From positions 3,737,001-3,801,000 of the forward strand of contig NZ_CP095413.1 in NCBI RefSeq assembly GCF_023016285.1: a DNA stretch of 64,000 nt, read 5' to 3'. Below, piece by piece: positions 55,644 to 64,000 of the stretch. How positions within the stretch are numbered: position 1 is the stretch's first letter; every line of letters starts with the position of its first letter. Made by a program: the position numbers and the translations under genes. Under the pieces are notes generated by a model. That model worked only from the letters and a program-made list of their open reading frames with translations. It did not search any database and was not told the DNA's origin. The stretch is from Muricauda sp. SCSIO 64092. Its GTDB lineage: Bacteria; Bacteroidota; Bacteroidia; Flavobacteriales; Flavobacteriaceae.

Positions 55644-56360
55644 CATTGACAACATGAAGTGAAAACATATTTAATCTAGGTACCTACTAAGAGCAAGGGG
55701 ATGGCGAATTTATGGATTCCGCAATGAATGCGGAATGACAAATTACGTATAACATAATTTTGTCATTCCTGCGAAGGCAGGAATCTATTAATCAAACCAG
55801 TCGATAGCTAAATCGTTCCAATTTGGGTTTTCTTTTCAATCTTTTTTAGGTTTTACTATACCGAAGATGCAACCCAACCAGCTATGATTAAGTTGCTTAG
55901 CCCCAAAAAAAATCCCGCCAATTTATGTAGGACTTCATTGATACGTGAACGATATGAAGTAAAAACATATCTAATCTCGGCACATATTGATAGCAAGGGG
56001 ATGGTGAATTATGGATTTCGCAATGAATACGGAATGATAGATTACCTATAACACATTTTCTGTCATTCCTGCGAAGGCAGGAATCCATTCATCAAACCAG
56101 TCGATAGCTAAATCGTCTCAATTTGGGTTTTCTTTTCAATCTTTTTTAGGTTTTACTATGCTGAAGAGGCAACCCAACCAGCTATGATTAAGTTGATTAG
56201 CCCCAAAATAATTTCCCGCCAATTCATATAAGATTTCATTGGTACATGAACAACATGAAGCAGAAACATATTTAATCTTGGTACTTATTAAGAGCGAGGG
56301 GATGGTGAATTATGGATTCCGCAATGAATGCGGAATGACAGATTACGTATAACATAATTT
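55644..56360. repeat. Tandem 300-base repeats carrying a decayed GIY-YIG 3' end
   Basis: Two full units (55761-56060 and 56061-56360) and a partial unit on the left (about 55644-55760) have an exact period of 300 bases. Each unit begins with a REP-like hairpin (ATTCCTGC-GAAG-GCAGGAAT), continues with bases matching the last codons of the GIY-YIG gene at 56388-56690 with an internal deletion of roughly 40 bases, and includes a second hairpin (ATTCCGCA/TGCGGAAT, degenerate in one unit). The third unit starts at 56361 and passes into the intact gene. Confidence 0.85.
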
Positions 56361-56723
56361 TGTCATTCCTGCGAAGGCAGGAATCCATTAATCAAACCAG
56401 TCGATGGCCAAATCGTTCCATTCAGGGTTTTCTTCCTCGATTAAGTTTATTTTCCACTGCCGTTTCCATTTTTTCAATCTTTTCTCCCTTAGAATGGCAT
56501 CGTTCACGTATTGGTATTGCTCAAAGTAGACTAGTCTATTTAAACTGTATTTTTTGGTAAATCCCTCAACTAATTTGTTCCTATGTTCCCAAATCCTTCT
56601 TTCCAAATCGTTGCTTATCCCAATATAAAGGGTTCCATTCTTTTTATTGGTCAGAATGTAAACGTAGTATTGGTGGTTGATTTTGAACATTTATTGTGGA
56701 TTCCTGCCTGCGCAGGAATGACA
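56361..56723 (-). mobile_element. Compact REP-hairpin / GIY-YIG nuclease unit
   Basis: The GIY-YIG gene is closely framed by two REP-like hairpins in opposite orientation: left 56361-56387 (ATTCCTGC-GAAG-GCAGGAAT), touching the stop codon, and right 56697-56723 (ATTCCTGC-CTGC-GCAGGAAT), 6 bases before the start codon. The 363-base unit, with its decayed copies on the left, has the shape of a non-autonomous or nuclease-driven repeat element. Mobility is inferred from this arrangement only. Confidence 0.5.
56388..56690 (-). CDS. Small GIY-YIG nuclease-domain protein
   Basis: The 100-residue protein consists of a single GIY-YIG domain: YYVYILTNKKNGTLYIGISN (the YVY...YIG motif), NDLERRIWEHRNK with the conserved Arg, and LVYFEQYQYVNDAILREKRL with the catalytic Glu. 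It belongs to the stand-alone UvrC-N-like group common in Bacteroidota. No DNA-binding domain is attached. It lies within a repeat unit (see 56361-56723), and parts of its 3' end recur in the tandem repeats to the left. Confidence 0.88.
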   Translation of the reverse strand: MFKINHQYYVYILTNKKNGTLYIGISNDLERRIWEHRNKLVEGFTKKYSLNRLVYFEQYQYVNDAILREKRLKKWKRQWKINLIEEENPEWNDLAIDWFD

Positions 56724-56761
56724 AACAAGAGAAAATAATTGCTATTTATGATTAGTAAGGA

Positions 56762-57520
56762 TTAGCTCAAATGCCCATGATGTTGCTCCCTTAGGCAGGA
56801 AATGGCCGCTCCAATGATTCCGGCATGGTTCATAAGCTCGGCCTGAACAACATCGGTCTCAATATTGATCAGATGTCCATATTGGTCCCATTTCTTGGAA
56901 ATGCCCCCACCAACAATGATCAAATCCGGAGCAACAATGAGTTCCACATATTTAAGGAATTTGTTGAAGCGTTTGGCCCATTTTTCATAAGTAAGCCCTT
57001 CCCTTTCCTTGGCTGATGATGCAGCCCACAACTCAATTTTTTTGTAGTTCTTATAGGGTATTTGTCCCAATTCAAAGTTGGCCAGTAATTCACCGTTATA
57101 AAAAGCACCACTACCAAGCCCCGTACCCACGGTAATCATAATGACCAGGCCCTGTTTTCCCCTACCAACCCCATAGTTCATGGAGGCATATCCTGCAGCA
57201 TCGGCATCATTGACTACGGTAAATTCACGCCCCGTGGCTGCGGTAAAAAGCTCATCGACATTTACACCGACCCAACTCTTATCCAGATTGCCGTAACCTT
57301 TACAGATACCATTTTTAACTACGGTAGGGAATCCACAGCCCACGGGACCTCTATAGTTAAAATGGTCGATTATCTGTCCTATAACCTGGGCCATATCATC
57401 GGGTTTTCGACTTTGGGGTGTGGGTACACGAAAGCGTTCCGTGACCATCTCACCCGTTTCCGCATTTACCAAGGCTCCCTTCATTCCAGAACCCCCAATG
57501 TCTATCCCTAATAATTCCAT
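56762..57520 (-). CDS. ppgK: Polyphosphate glucokinase (ROK family)
   Basis: The 252-residue cytoplasmic kinase carries the phosphate-binding GIDIGGSGMKGALV at its start, GCGFPTVVKNG, NLDKSWVGV, NDADAAGYASMNYGVG with the catalytic Asp, and MITVGTGLGSGAFYNGE. These match ROK-family polyphosphate/ATP glucokinases, which phosphorylate glucose using polyphosphate. The usual zinc-binding cluster of many ROK proteins is absent, as expected for this subgroup. The gene is 90 bases upstream of ftsE in the opposite reading order on the same strand, so both may share a transcript. Confidence 0.9.
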   Translation of the reverse strand: MELLGIDIGGSGMKGALVNAETGEMVTERFRVPTPQSRKPDDMAQVIGQIIDHFNYRGPVGCGFPTVVKNGICKGYGNLDKSWVGVNVDELFTAATGREFTVVNDADAAGYASMNYGVGRGKQGLVIMITVGTGLGSGAFYNGELLANFELGQIPYKNYKKIELWAASSAKEREGLTYEKWAKRFNKFLKYVELIVAPDLIIVGGGISKKWDQYGHLINIETDVVQAELMNHAGIIGAAISCLREQHHGHLS

Positions 57521-57610
57521 ATTTTTTATAAAAATTTTAACAAAGAAACAAAAACTGAATGGAATGCAATTTTTTAAATGGATGGCTTATCCAATAGTTT
57601 TCAACGGGAA

Positions 57611-58294
57611 TTAAACAGCCTTTTGTACCACTTCAAATACTTTACTACCATCGCATTTAATGGTCTTATGTGGGTATTTGAGGATCAGTGCGTAGTCATG
57701 TGTGGCCATAATAATGGTTCGTCCATTTTCATTGATTTCCTGAAGCACCTTCATGACCTCCACACTGGTCTGCGGATCTAGGTTTCCCGTAGGCTCGTCC
57801 GCCAAAATTAGTTCGGGATCGTTGAGGAGTGCCCTGGCGATGGCCACGCGCTGTTGTTCCCCACCGGAGAGTTCATGTGGAAATTTGAATCCTTTGGTCT
57901 TCATGCCTACCTTGTCCAAAACCTCTTCGATCTTCGCATCCATTTTAGCCGTATCGGTCCAACCGGTGGCCTTGAGCACGAACTTTAGATTGTTATTGAC
58001 ATTTCTATCGGGAAGTAATTTAAAATCTTGGAATACGATGCCCAGTTTTCTTCTTAAAAAAGGGATATCATGCTCTTTAAGTGTTTTGAGGTTAAAATCC
58101 ACTACCGTGCCTTCCCCCTTTTTTAGGGGCAGGTCACTGTAAAGGGTTTTCATAAGACTGCTTTTGCCACTTCCGGTCTTTCCGATCACATAGACGAATT
58201 CCCCTTTTTTTACTTGAAGGGTGACACTGCTCAATACCATGTTCTCTTCTTGAAAAATGGCAACGTCCTGTAGTTTTACTATCGTTTCGGGCAT
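57611..58294 (-). CDS. ftsE: Cell division ATPase FtsE
   Basis: The 227-residue ABC ATPase has Walker A GKTGSGKSSL, Q-loop FQDFKLLPDRNV (the LLPDR sequence is typical of FtsE), signature LSGGEQQRVAIARAL, Walker B LILADEPTGNLD and switch TMATHD-like IMATHDY. FtsE with FtsX at the inner membrane regulates peptidoglycan hydrolases at the division site. FtsX is not adjacent, which is common in Bacteroidota. ATG 58294 (MPETIVKLQDV) is preferred to an in-frame start at 58420, which would add 42 unrelated residues. Confidence 0.92.
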   Translation of the reverse strand: MPETIVKLQDVAIFQEENMVLSSVTLQVKKGEFVYVIGKTGSGKSSLMKTLYSDLPLKKGEGTVVDFNLKTLKEHDIPFLRRKLGIVFQDFKLLPDRNVNNNLKFVLKATGWTDTAKMDAKIEEVLDKVGMKTKGFKFPHELSGGEQQRVAIARALLNDPELILADEPTGNLDPQTSVEVMKVLQEINENGRTIIMATHDYALILKYPHKTIKCDGSKVFEVVQKAV

Positions 58295-58435
58295 TATTCT
58301 CTTTACTGCTGTAAAAATATCAAGATTTGGGTTAATGCACCATAGAAATGGTGTTTCATTGGTTATGCCCATAAAAAAATAGCCCCCTTTTCGAATTTTG
58401 GAAAAGGTATTTGGCGCCAAAACCCATCATTGAAA

Positions 58436-59473
58436 TCATTCTACCGGATAGTAGATATCGGTCTGGATTTTATCAGGGGCAACCAAGGTAGGGTCATTGA
58501 CATAAAGTTCATAAACGGGTCCGGCCATTGTCATTTTATGTGTTTCCATAAATTCTTCTATGGCCAGATGTGCCTCCCTGTCCCCAGTTCCGTAATTTCC
58601 GAATTTGGAAACGGTGACCACGGTACCTTTGGCAAAGCTCATGGATTGCATATCTTCCGCTGGTTTAATGGCTTCCTTTAGAAACACCCCTATCATAAAA
58701 TCGGTCTCCCCAGTGGTTTCGTCCCATTTGGTAAAAATGGCCCCAGGGGTGAACTCCCCGTATTGAAGCCCTTGCTCAACAGCATATTCACCTACTTTGG
58801 GCATGGATTCCTGGAATAGTTTTGACATGGCCTCCTGATCCATTTTTGAGCTGTGGGCATATCCAATGAAATTTCGTTTGTCAACGGTCACCTTGGATAC
58901 TTCACCCAGGGACCAGGCAGACATCATTTTGTTGTACGCCTCGGCCTCAATGACCATTACGCTATCAAGTCGTTCCAAACCTCTTTCGAACATGGGCCCC
59001 ATCATCTTATCATAGCCACCGCTAATGGCACCGAAAAACTTGAATAGGTAGGGCACGTTATCGGCCTTCATGCCCCAGGTTACCTCAGTACCTTCCACAT
59101 TGGGGTCGAATTTCCAAAATGCGGAGGCGCTGCCCATTCCTTCAAAAGTCAGTTCGGTGGTAAGGGATTCATGGGGTATGGCACTGGTCATTTTTTGACT
59201 TCCCTTGCCATCCTTACCATCCCAACTATAGGAAGCACCTTCACCTTTTGTGGTTTCCCCATAGCTAAAGGTCATGCTAGGGTCTTCCTCAAGCCAGGGC
59301 CCCCAAGCCTCCCAATTTTTATAATCGCTTACATTGTTGTACACAAGTTCCACCGGAACGTCGATAATACGACTCCTCTTTACCTCATAAGAATTGGGTT
59401 GAACCGCTGCATATATTGCTAAACCAATGATTGCAATCAATAAGAACAATACGATATATTTTACAATTTTCAT
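58436..59473 (-). CDS. Membrane-anchored SRPBCC domain fused to a GyrI-like domain
   Basis: The 345-residue protein starts with a hydrophobic helix (IVKYIVLFLLIAIIGLAIYA), followed by an SRPBCC/polyketide-cyclase-like domain (about 28-180: RSRIIDVPVELVYNNVSDYK, NWEAWGPW, and the FEGMGSASAFWKF strand) and a GyrI/AraC effector-binding-like domain (about 190-345: GYAHSSKMDQEAMSKLF, GAIFTKWDETTGETDFMIGV, VYELYVNDPTLV). Both folds bind small hydrophobic ligands. This combination is frequent in Flavobacteriia, anchored at the inner membrane. The ligand is unknown. It lies upstream of ftsE on the same strand with 141 bases between. Confidence 0.88.
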   Translation of the reverse strand: MKIVKYIVLFLLIAIIGLAIYAAVQPNSYEVKRSRIIDVPVELVYNNVSDYKNWEAWGPWLEEDPSMTFSYGETTKGEGASYSWDGKDGKGSQKMTSAIPHESLTTELTFEGMGSASAFWKFDPNVEGTEVTWGMKADNVPYLFKFFGAISGGYDKMMGPMFERGLERLDSVMVIEAEAYNKMMSAWSLGEVSKVTVDKRNFIGYAHSSKMDQEAMSKLFQESMPKVGEYAVEQGLQYGEFTPGAIFTKWDETTGETDFMIGVFLKEAIKPAEDMQSMSFAKGTVVTVSKFGNYGTGDREAHLAIEEFMETHKMTMAGPVYELYVNDPTLVAPDKIQTDIYYPVE

Positions 59474-59699
59474 GTCGCTGGTTTTTAATGATTAAGTGTA
59501 TCCTAAAGATACGATTTTTAAGGCTTTAGGACTTAATTGTAAGCTTTTTCTTTCAATTATGTATGCGCTGAACTAGTCCATAAAGACGGAATTATAGGAG
59601 CGTTGAATGGCCCAAAAGGTTGTATTTCGAGAAGGGTGCCATACTTTGGCGCGAATTTTGACGTTAGGTATGTACAATCAGAGAACCACGTAGAACACT

Positions 59700-62600
59700 A
59701 TGAGATGGAATTTTCAAGTCATTCCATTCCTTTTTATGGGAATGGTCCTTTTTGGCACTGCCCAGGAAACACAGATTTTTTCACACGACAACAAACAGTA
59801 CCAAGACGCTTTGGCGTTGTATAATAACCAACAATACCAAGCTGCGCAGTCCCTTTTTGAACAGGTCAAGGAAAATACGGATGATCAGGAAGTCCAGGCC
59901 AATAGTCTCTACTATGCGGCCAATGCCGCCATTCGATTGAACCAAAGGGGGGCTGATAAATTGATGGAGGATTTTGTGGAGCGTTATCCTACCTCCACCA
60001 AGCGAAACTCCGCCTTTATGGACGTGGCCGATTATTATTTTGAAACGGGAAAATACCCTTATGCGTTGAAGTGGTACAAAAAAGTGGAGGAAAGCGCAAT
60101 GTCCAGAAAGGATAAGGCACGTTTCAACTTCAATATGGGGTATTCCTATTACGCTGCCAACCGTCCGGCAGAGGCAGAACGGTACTTTAGTAGGGTTTCA
60201 AATTCACCTAAATATGGCTCCCAGGCAAAATACTACCTGGGATATATCGCGTACGAACAGGATGACTATGATTCGGCCAATGAACGTTTTGATAAGATCA
60301 GCGATCCTGCGGTGCTGGAAGAAAAGCTTTCGTACTATCAGGCGGACCTAAACTTTAAGTTGGGCAATTTTGAAACCGCCATTGAAATGGCCGAAAAGCA
60401 GCTGTCCAAATCCAACCGAAGGGAAATATCGGAACTGAACAAGATTATTGGGGAAAGTTATTTCAATCTGGAAAAGTATGACGAAGCCATTCCCTATTTA
60501 AAAAAATACAAGGGAAAACGCGGTAAGTGGAGCAATACCGATTTTTACCTTTTGGGATATAGCTACTACAAACAAGGTGATTTTCAAAACGCGGTAGGTC
60601 AATTCAACAAGATTATAGACGGAACAAATTCCGTTGCGCAAAATGCCTATTACCATTTGGCGGAATGTTATTTGAAATTGGACCAAAAAACAGAAGCCTT
60701 GAATGCCTTCAGGAATGCTTCGCAAATGTCGTTCAGTCCGGAAATCGAAAAAGATGCTTCCCTAAATTATGCCCGATTGAGCTATGAAATTGGAAACCCA
60801 TACGAACCGGTTCCCGAGGTAATGACGGACTATTTAAGGAAATTCCCCGGGGACGAGCATGAAGAAGAGATTAAAAATTTGTTGGTGGATTCGTTCATTA
60901 CCTCCAAAAATTTTGCCGGGGCCATGGAACTATTGGAAAAAAATTCCGGTTATGCCGGAAAGGATACCTACCAAAAGGTAGCATTTTACAGGGGGGTGGA
61001 ATTGTTTACGGACAATGCGTATTCCGATGCTCTGGAAGCATTTGAAAAATCCTTGAAAAATGCACCAGAACCCATTATCAGGGCCCGTTCACAATATTGG
61101 AGGGCAGAATCCGCGTATCGTTTGAACCGTTTTGACGATGCCTTGGATGGATTTAGGGAATTTCAGCAAAACCCCACGGCCAAAAATGTGGACGAATACG
61201 GACAATTGGACTATAATTTAGGGTATTGCTATTTTAAACAAAAAGACTATGGCAATGCAGTGGCTGCATTTAAAAAGGCTTCGCGATCCACTGGTCTTGA
61301 TGAGGTGATGAAGACCGATGCTCTAATGCGTTTAGGGGATGGCCACTTTGTGACCAGTAACTATAAATCCGCTTTAAATGCCTATGATGCCGCCGCTAAG
61401 GTCAATGGTCCCGAACGTGATTATGCCGCTTTTCAGAAGGCTATGTGCCATGGTTTTCTTGGGAATACTTCCGCAAAAATAGATGGACTGGACCAGTTTG
61501 TGATACGCCATCCAAAATCCTCCCTCCGGGACGATGCGCTTTTTGAACTGGGCAATACCCATATAAAAGCCAATAACGAATCACGGGGTTTGCAAACCTA
61601 TGACCAGTTGATTGACCAATTTAGCAGGAGCAAGTTTGCTCCCCAAGCCATGCTGAGACAGGGATTGGTGCATTATAATGCGAGTAGGAACGAGCAGGCC
61701 TTGGGGAAATTGAAAGGAGTGGTCAATACCTATCCCAAATCACAGGAGGCCAAACAAGCCGTTGCTACGGCAAAGTTGGTCTATGTGGATATGGGAAGGG
61801 TCAGTGAATATGCGTCTTGGGCAAGAAATTTGGACATTGTTGAGGTGACGGACTCCGAATTGGATGATGCCAGTTTTGAAGCCGCCGACCGTAAATACAT
61901 AGAAGGAAAAACAGGGGTTGCCATTCGGGCCTTTGAAGATTACTTAAAGGAATTTCCCAATGGCGTACATACCCTTCAGGCGAATTTTACCTTGGCACAG
62001 CTGTATTTTTCGAAAGGGGAAAAGGAAAAAGCGTTACCCAGATATACCGTGGTTGCGGAACGTGGTTCCAGTGAATATAGCGAACAGGCACTCACCAGGG
62101 TCTGCGAGATTTATGTGGGCAAAACCGATTATGAAAAGGCCATTCCGTTCTTGGAGCAATTGGAAACGCTTGCGGAAATCCCTCAAAACAGGACCTTTGC
62201 CCAGAGCAATTTAATGAAGGGCTATTATGAACGAAAAGACTATCAAAAAACCTTGGCCTATGCCAAAAAGGTACTGAGTGCCAGTACCATTGACAATAGA
62301 ATACGAAGTGATGCGCAGATCATGATCGCCCGTTCTGCCATAGAAACAGGAAATGAACAATTGGCCGAAACGGCATTTGCGGAAGTGAAGAAAATTGCCA
62401 CGGGTAGGATTGGTGCGGAAGCGTGGTATTATGATGCCTATTTCAAGAATAAAAATGGCGATTACGAAAGTTCCAATACTTCGGTACAAAAATTGGCGAA
62501 GGACTTTGCCGCCTATAAGGAATGGGGCGGTAAGGGATTGGTGATTATGGCCAAAAATTTCTATGCCCTTGAGGATGCATTCCAGGCCACTTATATTTTG

Positions 62601-62723
62601 GAAAGTGTTACCGAAAACTTTGCCGAATATCCGGATATCGTTGCCGAGGCCAAAGGAGAACTTTCCCTCATAAAATCCCGCGAAGCGGAAATCAATTCAT
62701 CAATCAATCCAGATAATAATTAA
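59700..62723 (+). CDS. Large secreted/periplasmic TPR protein
   Basis: The 1007-residue protein has a signal peptide (RWNFQVIPFLFMGMVLFGTA) and at least twenty TPR or Sel1-like helical pairs along its whole length, for example DALALYNNQQYQAAQSLFEQ, DFYLLGYSYYKQGDFQNAVG and QLDYNLGYCYFKQKDYGNAV. It resembles the YbgF/BamD-like periplasmic scaffold proteins of Bacteroidota. It precedes an outer membrane receptor gene by 9 bases, and the two are probably an operon acting at the outer membrane. The start ATG at 59700 gives the signal peptide directly. Confidence 0.88.
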   Translation: MRWNFQVIPFLFMGMVLFGTAQETQIFSHDNKQYQDALALYNNQQYQAAQSLFEQVKENTDDQEVQANSLYYAANAAIRLNQRGADKLMEDFVERYPTSTKRNSAFMDVADYYFETGKYPYALKWYKKVEESAMSRKDKARFNFNMGYSYYAANRPAEAERYFSRVSNSPKYGSQAKYYLGYIAYEQDDYDSANERFDKISDPAVLEEKLSYYQADLNFKLGNFETAIEMAEKQLSKSNRREISELNKIIGESYFNLEKYDEAIPYLKKYKGKRGKWSNTDFYLLGYSYYKQGDFQNAVGQFNKIIDGTNSVAQNAYYHLAECYLKLDQKTEALNAFRNASQMSFSPEIEKDASLNYARLSYEIGNPYEPVPEVMTDYLRKFPGDEHEEEIKNLLVDSFITSKNFAGAMELLEKNSGYAGKDTYQKVAFYRGVELFTDNAYSDALEAFEKSLKNAPEPIIRARSQYWRAESAYRLNRFDDALDGFREFQQNPTAKNVDEYGQLDYNLGYCYFKQKDYGNAVAAFKKASRSTGLDEVMKTDALMRLGDGHFVTSNYKSALNAYDAAAKVNGPERDYAAFQKAMCHGFLGNTSAKIDGLDQFVIRHPKSSLRDDALFELGNTHIKANNESRGLQTYDQLIDQFSRSKFAPQAMLRQGLVHYNASRNEQALGKLKGVVNTYPKSQEAKQAVATAKLVYVDMGRVSEYASWARNLDIVEVTDSELDDASFEAADRKYIEGKTGVAIRAFEDYLKEFPNGVHTLQANFTLAQLYFSKGEKEKALPRYTVVAERGSSEYSEQALTRVCEIYVGKTDYEKAIPFLEQLETLAEIPQNRTFAQSNLMKGYYERKDYQKTLAYAKKVLSASTIDNRIRSDAQIMIARSAIETGNEQLAETAFAEVKKIATGRIGAEAWYYDAYFKNKNGDYESSNTSVQKLAKDFAAYKEWGGKGLVIMAKNFYALEDAFQATYILESVTENFAEYPDIVAEAKGELSLIKSREAEINSSINPDNN

Positions 62724-62732
62724 TTGGAATAC

Positions 62733-64000
62733 ATGCGAACGGTAAAATTATATTTCCTCATCCTTTTTTTGAGCCTTTTTGGGGTTGTTCGGGCCCAACA
62801 AACCGATGATATAGGTACGGAAACGGTAACGGTGGTAAAACCGTATTCCCCCTCCGTTTCAGATGCCTTTAAAATCAAGTTGGATCCCGTTATCAATGAT
62901 TCCATTGAATTGCAGAAAAAACCGATTGAATATGTCATTTTTTCCGTGCCGGTGGCCTCGACATTCACACCGGCCAAGGCAAAGGCCGCCAGGGTGGAGA
63001 AAAGGCCACCACCAACCCTGTACAATTCGTATGCCTCGGTAGGATTGGGAAATTTCAATAATGCCATAGTCGATTTTTACACCAGTCGGAAAGTAGGCAG
63101 GGATGAGAACTTGTTTGACGTGGGCCTTACCCATTTTTCATCCCGCGGTGATATCGATAGCACACCCTTGGATACCGATTTCTACAACACGAATTTGGAC
63201 CTTTCCTTTGCCAAAAAGGATAGGGACTACGATTGGAGTATTGGACTGGGATTGGGCCATCAGCTTTACAATTGGTACGGTCTTGAAAGCGGCGCATTTA
63301 CGGATACGCAGATTGAGGGTATCGATGAACTCCAAAATTATTTCAATGCAGAGGCAAATGCCCAGTTGACCGTGGAGGATTCTTTTTTTAAGAATGGCAA
63401 ATTGCTGGTGAGAAGATTTTGGGATGCTTTGGAATCTGGGGAGAATAGGGCGGTTTTTAAGACCGAATTGGAGATTCCCATAAGCTCGGAGCTGGTAAAT
63501 TTTAAGACCAAGGTAGATTATGTTGGTGGGGAGTTTGAAAATGCGAGCTTAAACAGCACCACGAATACCGCGGGCATAGATTACGGCCATCTGATCGTAG
63601 GGGTCAATCCAAGTTTTGTGGTACTTCGGGATGAGCTTACATTGCATTTGGGGGCCAATTTGGTCTATGGAACGGATTTGGAGCGAAGCAATGGGAACTT
63701 TTTCATCTATCCGGCCATTACGGCCTCGTATCGATTGGTGGAAGACCAGGTTATTGCCTATGGCGGCATTGAAGGAGACCTGAATCAGAACTCCTATTAC
63801 GATTTTGTTGGGGAAAATCCTTTTGTTTCACCCACCTTGGAGATTCAGCCTACCGATCAACAGTACATGGGCTATGCGGGACTAAAAGGGCAATTGACCA
63901 CCAATATAGGGTACAATGTAAAGGGTTTTTATAGGGCTGAAAATAGAAGGCCATTGTTCTTTCTCAATCCGCAAAACCTTTTTCGGGATGATGAAGGGGG
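62733..64000 (+). CDS. Outer membrane receptor-like protein (N-terminal part, cut by window end)
   Basis: The frame stays open from ATG 62733 to the end of the window (422 codons). It starts with a signal peptide (RTVKLYFLILFLSLFGVVRA) and ETVTVVKPYSPSVSDAFKIK, a TonB-box-like motif with a short plug-like N-terminus, and continues with many alternating strands such as YNSYASVGLGNFNNAIVDFY and DWSIGLGLGHQLYNWYG. It is the beginning of a large outer membrane barrel of the group found downstream of TPR-protein genes in Flavobacteriia. Only 9 bases separate it from the TPR gene. The complete length and C-terminus are outside the window. Confidence 0.85.
   Translation, partial: MRTVKLYFLILFLSLFGVVRAQQTDDIGTETVTVVKPYSPSVSDAFKIKLDPVINDSIELQKKPIEYVIFSVPVASTFTPAKAKAARVEKRPPPTLYNSYASVGLGNFNNAIVDFYTSRKVGRDENLFDVGLTHFSSRGDIDSTPLDTDFYNTNLDLSFAKKDRDYDWSIGLGLGHQLYNWYGLESGAFTDTQIEGIDELQNYFNAEANAQLTVEDSFFKNGKLLVRRFWDALESGENRAVFKTELEIPISSELVNFKTKVDYVGGEFENASLNSTTNTAGIDYGHLIVGVNPSFVVLRDELTLHLGANLVYGTDLERSNGNFFIYPAITASYRLVEDQVIAYGGIEGDLNQNSYYDFVGENPFVSPTLEIQPTDQQYMGYAGLKGQLTTNIGYNVKGFYRAENRRPLFFLNPQNLFRDDEG

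Noticed and set aside
55644..56390. CRISPR array
   Set aside because: The period is 300 bases with homologous content throughout, with no short repeats separated by unique spacers and no cas genes.

Overview
The window looks like chromosome of a marine-type member of the Flavobacteriaceae (Bacteroidota). Evidence: a SusC/SusD pair, AraC regulators with membrane N-termini, LytTR and NarL-type two-component pairs, several Omp-type outer membrane proteins, a KdsA, a polyphosphate glucokinase, a lone FtsE, promoter -7 boxes of the TAnnTTTG type, and a tmRNA whose tag reads GESNYALAA. Genus cannot be fixed from the sequence alone.

Layout. 1-1530: RND efflux pump (inner membrane subunit cut by the window edge, plus adaptor) with an operator-like dyad at the start codon. 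1531-6710: a decayed DUF6580 fragment, KorA/KorB 2-oxoacid:ferredoxin oxidoreductase, a beta-lactamase-fold serine hydrolase and a decayed cupin fragment. 6711-12495: MacB/FtsX-type permease, membrane AraC regulator, a frameshifted secreted-endopeptidase relic, a helical hypothetical protein and a VOC protein. 12522-20005: SusD, SusC, a short AraC regulator, a GyrI-like protein and a decayed second copy of the AraC 3' end with its leader.

20147-31506 is the most interesting accessory block. One tightly coupled four-gene operon (papain-like CWAAC protein, unknown protein, TPR-type histidine kinase, NarL-type response regulator) ends at a terminator. A second four-gene operon follows (secreted/outer membrane protein, amidohydrolase with membrane segments spliced into its barrel, HNH nuclease fused to an AAA/SMC-like ATPase, and a second HNH nuclease). 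Both operons carry the same dyad, ATCCCTA-N4-TGGGGAT, shortly upstream. I propose a two-component-controlled system whose effectors resemble the Septu PtuA/PtuB pair.

31691-37363 is an AT-rich recombinase module: a PD-(D/E)XK nuclease-STAND ATPase-TPR protein lacking an ATG/GTG start, a GT4 glycosyltransferase split exactly between its two Rossmann domains, and a complete tyrosine recombinase. A 16-bp perfect inverted repeat (22/25 when extended) flanks the ATPase and glycosyltransferase genes, so the 4.4-kb segment is a candidate invertible cassette. Two multi-pass membrane proteins follow (37459-39517).

39962-64000 is mostly core: an AraC/oxidoreductase/hydrolase operon, tmRNA, a saccharopine/alanine dehydrogenase-like protein, DUF1801 protein, KdsA, three paralogous small outer membrane proteins, a LytS/LytT pair divergent from an outer membrane beta-barrel receptor, BipA, exact 300-bp repeats leading into a compact GIY-YIG gene between inverted REP-like hairpins, PpgK, FtsE, an SRPBCC-GyrI fusion, a large TPR protein and the start of an outer membrane receptor cut by the window end. 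Gene remnants are frequent (DUF6580, cupin, MepA-like, AraC leader, starch-binding-like domain), indicating ongoing turnover between the core genes.
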